64,000 nt of DNA, from the NCBI RefSeq assembly GCF_002262875.1, contig NZ_NKYE01000004.1, positions 124,001 through 188,000 of the forward strand, given 5' to 3'. The notes beneath the pieces were generated by a model. That model saw only the letters and a list, made by a program, of their open reading frames with translations, was not told where the DNA came from and did no database searches. Every line of letters starts with the position of its first letter. Positions within the stretch are counted from its first letter, which is position 1. This document shows, one piece after another, positions 58,790-64,000 of this stretch. A program made the position numbers and the translations under genes. The stretch comes from Amycolatopsis antarctica. Lineage in GTDB: Bacteria > Actinomycetota > Actinomycetes > Mycobacteriales > Pseudonocardiaceae.

Positions 58790-60193
58790 GTGTCCGCGTG
58801 CCTGACCATCGAGGTGAACCGGGCGTCCGGCCGCTCGCTGACCGAGCAGATCCGGGCGGGCATCACCCATCGGATCGCCGACGGGGCGCTGCCGCCCGGC
58901 GCGCGGCTCCCGTCCAGCAGGCACCTGGCGGGGGATCTGGACGTCTCCCGCAGCGTGGTCGTGCAGGCGTACGAGCAGTTGATCGCCGAGGGGTACCTGC
59001 GCGCGACACAGGGTTCGGGCACCCGTGTCGCCGGGCACGTCGCGGCCGTTGCGGGGCCGCGTTCGCCGGTACGGGGCAGCTCGGCGCGACCGTGGCTGGA
59101 CCTGCGCGTCGACGCCGCCGGCACGCAGCTCTTTCCCCGGCGTGAATGGCTCGTCGCGTACCAGCGGGTGGTGCGCGAGATCGACGCGCGCGGGCTCGGC
59201 CATTCACCCCCGTCAGGCACCGGCCTGTTGCGCACCGAGCTGTCCCGGTATCTCGGCCGGGCAAGGGGAGTGCGGGCCGCGCCCGACGAGGTGCTGGTGA
59301 CCTCCGGGCTGGCCACGGCGTTCGACCTGCTCTTCACCGCGCTGACCCGCGCCGGGATCACCGAGGTCGCCGTCGAGGACCCTGGGGAGCACCGGCACTT
59401 CGAACGCTTGCGCCGCAACGGTGTGCGGCCGGTACCGGTGCCCGTCGACGAGCGAGGTATCGACGTCGGCGCGCTCGCCCGCAGCGGCGTTCGCGCCGTG
59501 CTCGTCACCCCGGCCCACCAGATGCCGACCGGTGTGCTGCTGGCGGCCGAACGCCGCGCCGCGCTCGGCCGCTGGGCGGCGGCGAGGGACGGCCTGGTGA
59601 TCGAATGCGATCTGGGCGGGGATCTGTGGCTGGGCAAGGGAAGTGGGCCGCTGGCCGTACAGCGGGAGCTGCCCGCGCACGTGGTCTACGCGGGCTCGGC
59701 ACGGGGGCTCGTCGGGCCGGGCCTGCGCGTGGGCTGGCTCGCCGGCGCCCATCCGGTGCTGCGTGCCGTGCCCGCACTGGCGGCGGGCGGCGGATCGGTC
59801 CCGGACAGCCTCACCCAGGCCGCCTTCGCGGAGTTCGTCGGCAGCGGCCTGATCGACCAGCACCTGCGTCAGCTCCGGGCTCGTTACCGGGCGCGCCGCG
59901 CCACCGTGACCAGGGCGTCGGCGCGATACCTGCCCGGCGCCCGCGTACTCGGCGCCGAAGCCGGTGCCCACGTGTATCTCACCCTGCCCCCGGACGTGCG
60001 GGAGGACCGGCTGCTGGCCGCGGCGCAGGCGCGATCCGTGCTGCTGCGCGGCGGGGGGTACTACCACCGTGCGCGTGCCGGCGAGCCGGCGCTGGCGATC
60101 GGTTACGCGGGCGCGTCGCAGGCCGTGCTGACCGATGCGCTGGCGACGCTCGGGGCGGTGTCCCGCGACCTGCCCGGCAGGCTGTCGGCGTGA
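58790..60193 (+). CDS. MocR-like GntR/aminotransferase-fold regulator with altered PLP site
   Basis: GTG 58790 with GAGG upstream; 467 residues. The N-terminal winged helix (about 10-80; RLPSSRHLAGDLDVSRSVVVQAYEQL pattern) belongs to the GntR superfamily, and the remainder has the class I aminotransferase fold typical of MocR/PdxR regulators. Where the family has a PLP lysine (GTFSKxLAPGLR), this protein reads GSARGLVGPGLR, with no lysine; the Asp-Tyr pair of the cofactor pocket appears as CDLGG. It is therefore unlikely to form the PLP aldimine and may sense another ligand. It lies among trp and DAHP synthase genes and probably regulates them. Confidence 0.82.
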   Translation: MSACLTIEVNRASGRSLTEQIRAGITHRIADGALPPGARLPSSRHLAGDLDVSRSVVVQAYEQLIAEGYLRATQGSGTRVAGHVAAVAGPRSPVRGSSARPWLDLRVDAAGTQLFPRREWLVAYQRVVREIDARGLGHSPPSGTGLLRTELSRYLGRARGVRAAPDEVLVTSGLATAFDLLFTALTRAGITEVAVEDPGEHRHFERLRRNGVRPVPVPVDERGIDVGALARSGVRAVLVTPAHQMPTGVLLAAERRAALGRWAAARDGLVIECDLGGDLWLGKGSGPLAVQRELPAHVVYAGSARGLVGPGLRVGWLAGAHPVLRAVPALAAGGGSVPDSLTQAAFAEFVGSGLIDQHLRQLRARYRARRATVTRASARYLPGARVLGAEAGAHVYLTLPPDVREDRLLAAAQARSVLLRGGGYYHRARAGEPALAIGYAGASQAVLTDALATLGAVSRDLPGRLSA

Positions 60194-60381
60194 GTCCCGC
60201 CGCCGCAAGCGGTTTCAGGTACGGACGAAGGATCCGATCGGGCGTCCGGCACGGATACCGAGGCGGCAGACCAATTCGCTTGCGGATTTCCGTACCAATT
60301 GCTCCGGGTGCTTGTTCGGCCGTGACGAATACACCCAGCTCTCGGCCGTCGTCGGTGTGCGGATCGAGAATGGTACTACCG

Positions 60382-60401
60382 CGAGGAACGGTTTTTCCTC
60401 G
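60382..60401. promoter_or_regulatory. Inverted repeat abutting the -35 element
   Basis: CGAGGAA-N6-TTCCTCG has perfect seven-base arms and ends where the -35-like hexamer begins, a good place for a repressor or activator site. Its GGAA...TTCC core resembles the palindrome at 58708-58723. Confidence 0.45.
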
Positions 60402-60431
60402 TTGTCCGGTGCGCCCCGACGCCGATAATAT
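60402..60431 (+). promoter_or_regulatory. Candidate sigma-70-type promoter for the DAHP synthase
   Basis: TTGTCC (60402-60407), 18 bases, then TAATAT (60426-60431). The hexamers match the vegetative consensus at four of six and five of six positions. Transcription would begin near 60440, about 115 bases before the start codon. Confidence 0.5.
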
Positions 60432-60554
60432 TCGTGCAGAATAAATCAACACCGAATCCGCGAACGGGGAATTGCCGAGTCATCCGCCGGACGCGCATCC
60501 CGGCCCGAACCGGTGCCGTGACGGCTGCCCCCATCCAGAGGCGAGAAGAGTGCG

Positions 60555-61892
60555 ATGACTTCCGAGTTGCTCCACCTGCCCGGTGAATCCTGGCGAGACC
60601 TCCCGGCCGGGCAGCAACCCGACTGGCCCGACCAGGCCGCGCTGCGCGAGGTGCTGGCCGAACTGGCGATCGCGCCGCCACTGGTCTATACCGAGGAATG
60701 CGACCGGCTCACCGGCCAGCTCGGTGCCGTCGCCCGCGGCGAGGCGTTCGTGCTGCAGGGCGGCGACTGCGCGGAGACCTTCGCCGGAATGTCGGCCGAG
60801 GCCACCAAGAACAAGCTGAAAACCCTGCTCCAGATGGCTGTCGTGTTCACCTACGCCGGCTCGATGCCGGTGGTCAAACTCGGCAGGCTGGCCGGGCAGT
60901 ACGCCAAGCCGCGTTCCGGCAGCACCGAGACCAAGGACGGTGTGACGCTGCCGGTGTACCGCGGCGACGCCGTCAACGGCTTCGACTTCACCGCCCGCTC
61001 CCGGGAACCGGACCCGCGACGACTGTGGCGCGCCTACCAGTCCTCGGCGATCACGCTCAACCTGGTGCGCGCGTTCGCCACCGGCGGTTACGCCAGCCTG
61101 GATCAGGTGCACGCCTGGAACCAGGACTTCGTCGCCGACTCACCCGCCGGTGCCCGGTACGACGGGCTGGCCCGCGACATCGACCGCGCGCTCAACTTCA
61201 TGCGGGCCTGCGGGGCCGAACCGGAGCAGCTCCACCAGGTCGAGTTCTTCGCCAGCCACGAGGGCCTGCTGCTCGACTACGAGGCGGCGCTGACCCGCGT
61301 CGAACCCACCACCGGCGCCGCGTACGCCACCAGCGGGCACCTCATCTGGGCGGGGGAACGCACCCGGGAACTCGACGGGGCGCATATCGCTTACCTGTCC
61401 GGCATCAACAACCCGGTGGCGGTCAAGCTCGGCCCGTCCACCACACCGGAGGAGGCGCTGGCCTACGCCGAGGCGCTCAACCCGCGCGGCGAACCCGGCA
61501 GGCTCACGTTCATCACGCGGATGGGCGCGGGACGTGTCCGGGAGCGCCTGCCCGAGCTGGTGAAGGCGGTGGACGCGGCGGGCGTGCCAATCGTCTGGAT
61601 CTGCGATCCCATGCACGGCAACACTTTCACCGGCCCCACCGGACACAAGACCCGGCTGTTCGCCGATGTGCTGGACGAGGTGCGCGGCTTCTTCGAGGTA
61701 CATCGCGCGGCGGGCACGCACCCCGGCGGCATCCACGTCGAGTTCACCGGCGAGGACGTCACCGAGTGTCTCGGCGGCGGTATGGAGATCCTGTTCCATC
61801 ACCTGCCCGACCGGTACGAGTCGACCTGTGACCCGAGGCTGAACCGCGGTCAGTCACTCGACCTCGCCTTCCTCGCCGCCCAGATGCTCTGA
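60555..61892 (+). CDS. Class II 3-deoxy-D-arabino-heptulosonate-7-phosphate (DAHP) synthase
   Basis: 445 residues from ATG 60555. FVLQGGDCAETFAGMSA (about residues 67-83), KPRSGSTE and the C-terminal CDPMHGNTF (about 350-358) are hallmarks of the plant-type/class II family. It condenses PEP and erythrose 4-phosphate, the entry step of the shikimate pathway. A second copy in a secondary-metabolite cluster normally increases aromatic precursor flow; here it would feed tryptophan for chlorination. At 445 residues it is slightly shorter than the M. tuberculosis enzyme (about 460); whether allosteric inhibition is reduced cannot be told by eye. Confidence 0.92.
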   Translation: MTSELLHLPGESWRDLPAGQQPDWPDQAALREVLAELAIAPPLVYTEECDRLTGQLGAVARGEAFVLQGGDCAETFAGMSAEATKNKLKTLLQMAVVFTYAGSMPVVKLGRLAGQYAKPRSGSTETKDGVTLPVYRGDAVNGFDFTARSREPDPRRLWRAYQSSAITLNLVRAFATGGYASLDQVHAWNQDFVADSPAGARYDGLARDIDRALNFMRACGAEPEQLHQVEFFASHEGLLLDYEAALTRVEPTTGAAYATSGHLIWAGERTRELDGAHIAYLSGINNPVAVKLGPSTTPEEALAYAEALNPRGEPGRLTFITRMGAGRVRERLPELVKAVDAAGVPIVWICDPMHGNTFTGPTGHKTRLFADVLDEVRGFFEVHRAAGTHPGGIHVEFTGEDVTECLGGGMEILFHHLPDRYESTCDPRLNRGQSLDLAFLAAQML

Positions 61893-61895
61893 GCA

Positions 61896-61982
61896 GGCCG
61901 TTCGCGGGCCCCGCGGAATCCCTTGCGCGCCAGGCGTTTCCGCGCGGAACGGAACCCTTGCGGGGCGGGGCCGTTCGCGGGC
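61896..61982. repeat. Repeated GC-rich element between convergent genes
   Basis: The 14-base string GGCCGTTCGCGGGC occurs at 61896-61909 and again at 61969-61982, with further short internal repeats (e.g. CCCTTGCG). The segment lies just past the DAHP synthase stop and ahead of a convergent gene; a terminator function is likely. Confidence 0.4.
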
Positions 61983-61997
61983 AGGGGTTGCCGCGGG

Positions 61998-62441
61998 TCA
62001 GCGGCTGAAGCTGGCGTCGACGACCTGGTAGTCCATCCCGGGCCCGAGGTTGTCCATCGCGATCCGCAGGCTCCTGCCGCCGGCCGCGCCGAGACGCAGC
62101 CGCCAGCCCGCGTCCCGGCCGTACGAACCCTCGACGCGGATGTCGCCGTCGTCGCCGAGCCGCCCCTCGCACACCATCCAGTGCGGGTTCTGGTGCCAGG
62201 AGTCGATCCAGGCCACCGCCGCCGTTCCCGGTTCCCTCCCGGCCGTCACCAGCAGCACCCCGTCCTGCGGTTCGCCCTCGTGCGACCAGGTGTATGCCAC
62301 CGTCACGGCGTGGCCACCCGCGGCCACGCCCACCGAGGCCGTCGCCGCGGACGGGCTGTACTCGTCGTCCGGCATCATCCGCATCAGGTTGGTGCCCTGC
62401 CAGTCACCGGCCGCCTCGTGCAGGTTCCGCAGAATGGTCAC
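61998..62441 (-). CDS. Conserved-looking hypothetical protein, 147 aa
   Basis: GTG 62441 with GGGAGG five bases upstream is preferred over the longer open frame. The 147-residue protein begins with a LHEAAGDWQGTN pattern and continues as alternating beta strands, resembling small beta-barrel proteins of the DUF1579/lipocalin-like type; that resemblance is by eye only. No signal peptide or catalytic motif is seen. It is convergent with the DAHP synthase gene and probably marks the end of the cluster. Confidence 0.6.
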   Translation of the reverse strand: MTILRNLHEAAGDWQGTNLMRMMPDDEYSPSAATASVGVAAGGHAVTVAYTWSHEGEPQDGVLLVTAGREPGTAAVAWIDSWHQNPHWMVCEGRLGDDGDIRVEGSYGRDAGWRLRLGAAGGRSLRIAMDNLGPGMDYQVVDASFSR

Positions 62442-62568
62442 GCGCGCCTCCCGTCGTCGCGGGACGCCGCACCCGGGGAGCACCGCGCTCGCGGGCTCAC
62501 CGGTGTACCGCGTCCGGGGGTCCATGCTGGCACGCCGGTGGCCCGTTCCGCCGGGTTAGAGTCCGGGC

Positions 62569-63900
62569 ATGACGGAGACGGCAGCCCGGACGGCGACCGC
62601 GGTACGCGGCGGCGAACTCGACCCGGTGAGCGTGACCGAACGGGCGCTGGACCGGATCGCCGCGGCCGACGGCATCCTCGGATCGTTCCGGCATGTACGT
62701 GCCGAGGAGGCCGTCGCCGAAGCGCGCGCCCTCGTCCGGCGGCCCGATCTGGCGGACCTCCCGCTCGCCGGCGTGCCCGTCGCCGTCAAGGACGTCACCG
62801 CGATCGAGGGCGAGTACGCGAGCTGGGGCTCGCGGGCGACCTCACGTGCGCCGGCCACCGCCGACGGCGACGTACCCGCCCGGCTGCGCGCCGCCGGGGC
62901 GGTCGTCGTCGGCATCACCCGCGTCCCCGAGCTGTGCGTCTGGCCGATGAGCGACAGCCCGTACGGGGTCGCCCGGAACCCGTGGGAGCCCTCGTACGCG
63001 GCGGGCGGATCGTCCGGCGGCAGTGCCGCCGCCGTCGCGGGCGGCCTGGTGCCCGTCGCGCACGGCACCGACGGACTGGGCTCGGTCCGGCTGCCCGCCG
63101 CGATGTGCGGTCTCGTCGGCGTCAAACCCGGGCGTGGCGTCATTCCCGAGACGGGCTCGCCGGGCTGGTTCGGCATGTCGACGCACGGCTCCATGGCCAC
63201 CACCGTCGAGGACGCGGCGCTGCTGCTCGGTGTGCTCGCGGACAGGCCCGAACTCGGCCGGGTACGCGAGCCCGGCCCGTTGCGACTGGCCGTGTCCACC
63301 CAGGTGCCGCTCACGCATGCGCCCGTCCCCGCGCCGTTGCGCGCCGCCGCCGAACGGGTGGGCGAACTGCTCGGCGGAGCCGGGCACCACGTCGAACGGG
63401 CCACCCCGCGCTACGGCGTCGCCCCCGTCCTCGGCATCCTGACCCGCTGGTTCGCCGGGCCGCACGAGCAGGCCGAGCACTACGACCGGGCGTTGCTGCA
63501 ACGGCGCACCCGTGCGCACCTGCGCGTCGGCGGTGCGCTGCGCCGGGCGGGCGTGGTCCGGGACGAGACCGCCGAGCGCTGGCAGGCCGTCGCCGCCGAG
63601 TTCTTCGCCGAGCACGACGTACTGATCACGCCGGCCCTGGCCACGCTGCCGCCGAAGGCCGGGCCGTGGAACGAGCGCTCGTGGCCGTCGAACGCCGTGC
63701 GTGCGGTCCGCGTCGCGGGGTTCGCCGGCCTGTGGAACCTCGCCGGTTACCCGGCGATGTCGGTGCCCGCGGGCAGGCACCCCAGCGGCCTGCCGGTCGG
63801 GGTGCAGCTCGTCGCCGCCCCCGGCGGCGAAGCGCGCCTGCTCGGTCTCGCCGCCCAGCTCGAGGGCCTGGCCCCCTGGCCCCGCACCCCCACCGGCTGA
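62569..63900 (+). CDS. Amidase signature family hydrolase
   Basis: 443 residues from ATG 62569. The Ser-cisSer-Lys triad is visible: Lys in GVPVAVKD (about residue 73), a Ser in the GGSSGGSAAAVAGG loop (about 146-159) and the nucleophile in HGTDGLGSVRLP (about 165-176). The family hydrolyses carboxamides or acts as Glu-tRNA amidotransferase A; without gatB/gatC neighbours, a stand-alone amidase is more likely. It is slightly short for the family. The usual GGGS loop is GLGS here, a small variation. Probably a flanking metabolic gene. Confidence 0.85.
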   Translation: MTETAARTATAVRGGELDPVSVTERALDRIAAADGILGSFRHVRAEEAVAEARALVRRPDLADLPLAGVPVAVKDVTAIEGEYASWGSRATSRAPATADGDVPARLRAAGAVVVGITRVPELCVWPMSDSPYGVARNPWEPSYAAGGSSGGSAAAVAGGLVPVAHGTDGLGSVRLPAAMCGLVGVKPGRGVIPETGSPGWFGMSTHGSMATTVEDAALLLGVLADRPELGRVREPGPLRLAVSTQVPLTHAPVPAPLRAAAERVGELLGGAGHHVERATPRYGVAPVLGILTRWFAGPHEQAEHYDRALLQRRTRAHLRVGGALRRAGVVRDETAERWQAVAAEFFAEHDVLITPALATLPPKAGPWNERSWPSNAVRAVRVAGFAGLWNLAGYPAMSVPAGRHPSGLPVGVQLVAAPGGEARLLGLAAQLEGLAPWPRTPTG

Positions 63901-64000
63901 CCACCCCATCCCGTGTCGCGCCTGGGCACCCCGTGTTGGGCGTTCCGGGCTGGCGGTGTCAGCGTTTGGCGGCTTCGAGGGACTTCGTTCGCTCGCTGCT

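Larger units (their letters stand above)
60194..60554. other. Intergenic promoter region of the DAHP synthase gene
   Basis: 361 bases without a gene, with an AT-rich core near 60390-60450. It contains an inverted repeat (60382-60401) abutting a promoter-like pair (60402-60431), described separately. Confidence 0.5.

Noticed and set aside
63901..64000. Start of another gene at the right edge
   Set aside because: Only 100 bases, with no clear start codon or stop context; nothing can be supported.

Overview
The window is high-GC actinomycete DNA. The bias for G or C at third codon positions, the GTG/TTG starts with purine-rich ribosome binding sites, and the mobile-element type all fit a Streptomyces or Pseudonocardiaceae-like host; the genus cannot be fixed from the sequence. 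It holds two units: the right end of an integrated conjugative element (1 to about 7320) and, directly beside it, a nonribosomal peptide gene cluster (about 9.9 to 61.9 kb) with ordinary-looking flanking genes.

Mobile element (1-7320). A leftward train of small, mostly overlapping genes surrounds an FtsK/TraB-type DNA translocase (906-2342). A divergent GntR/UTRA repressor (5002-5799) faces it across a control region packed with GGTAT/ATACC half-sites. This is the architecture of an actinomycete integrative and conjugative element (AICE, pSAM2-like). The right end is marked by a bare 3' tRNA fragment (T-arm, acceptor strand and CCA, ending at 7320). Integrase, replication and excision genes must lie left of the window. 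A cargo-like gene of unknown function (6502-7152) sits just inside the end.

Left flank and precursor block (7.5-15.4 kb). A carboxylesterase and a chloramphenicol-acetyltransferase-type enzyme are followed by five tightly packed genes: isopropylmalate-synthase-like, LeuC-, LeuD- and LeuB-like, and an aminotransferase. Together these form a one-carbon 2-oxoacid chain-extension route, best explained as making homoleucine or a longer homologue for the peptide. Next come a two-component system and a divergent MacB-like ABC exporter (15.4-20.9 kb).

Assembly line (21.2-46.2 kb). A stand-alone penicillin-binding-protein-type thioesterase precedes three NRPS genes with six modules: (degenerate C)-A-PCP-C-A-PCP / C-A-PCP-E-C-A-PCP-E-C-A-PCP / C-A-PCP-E. 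The last domain is an epimerase and there is no C-terminal thioesterase, so release and cyclisation are expected from the stand-alone PBP-type enzyme. Hand-read specificity codes suggest Gly, unassigned (homoleucine?), D-Val, D-Orn/Lys, Glu-like, and D-(bulky aromatic, Trp?).

Tailoring, supply and control (46.3-61.9 kb). A clavaminate-synthase/SyrP-like dioxygenase (3-hydroxy-Glu?), an MFS exporter, ArsR and LuxR regulators, a PyrH-like tryptophan 5-halogenase with flavin reductase, a CPA2 antiporter, trpB-trpA, trpD, a MocR-like regulator without its PLP lysine, and a class II DAHP synthase follow. The coherent reading is a chlorinated cyclohexapeptide of the longicatenamycin / ulleungmycin / noursamycin type. 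A hypothetical protein and an amidase close the window.
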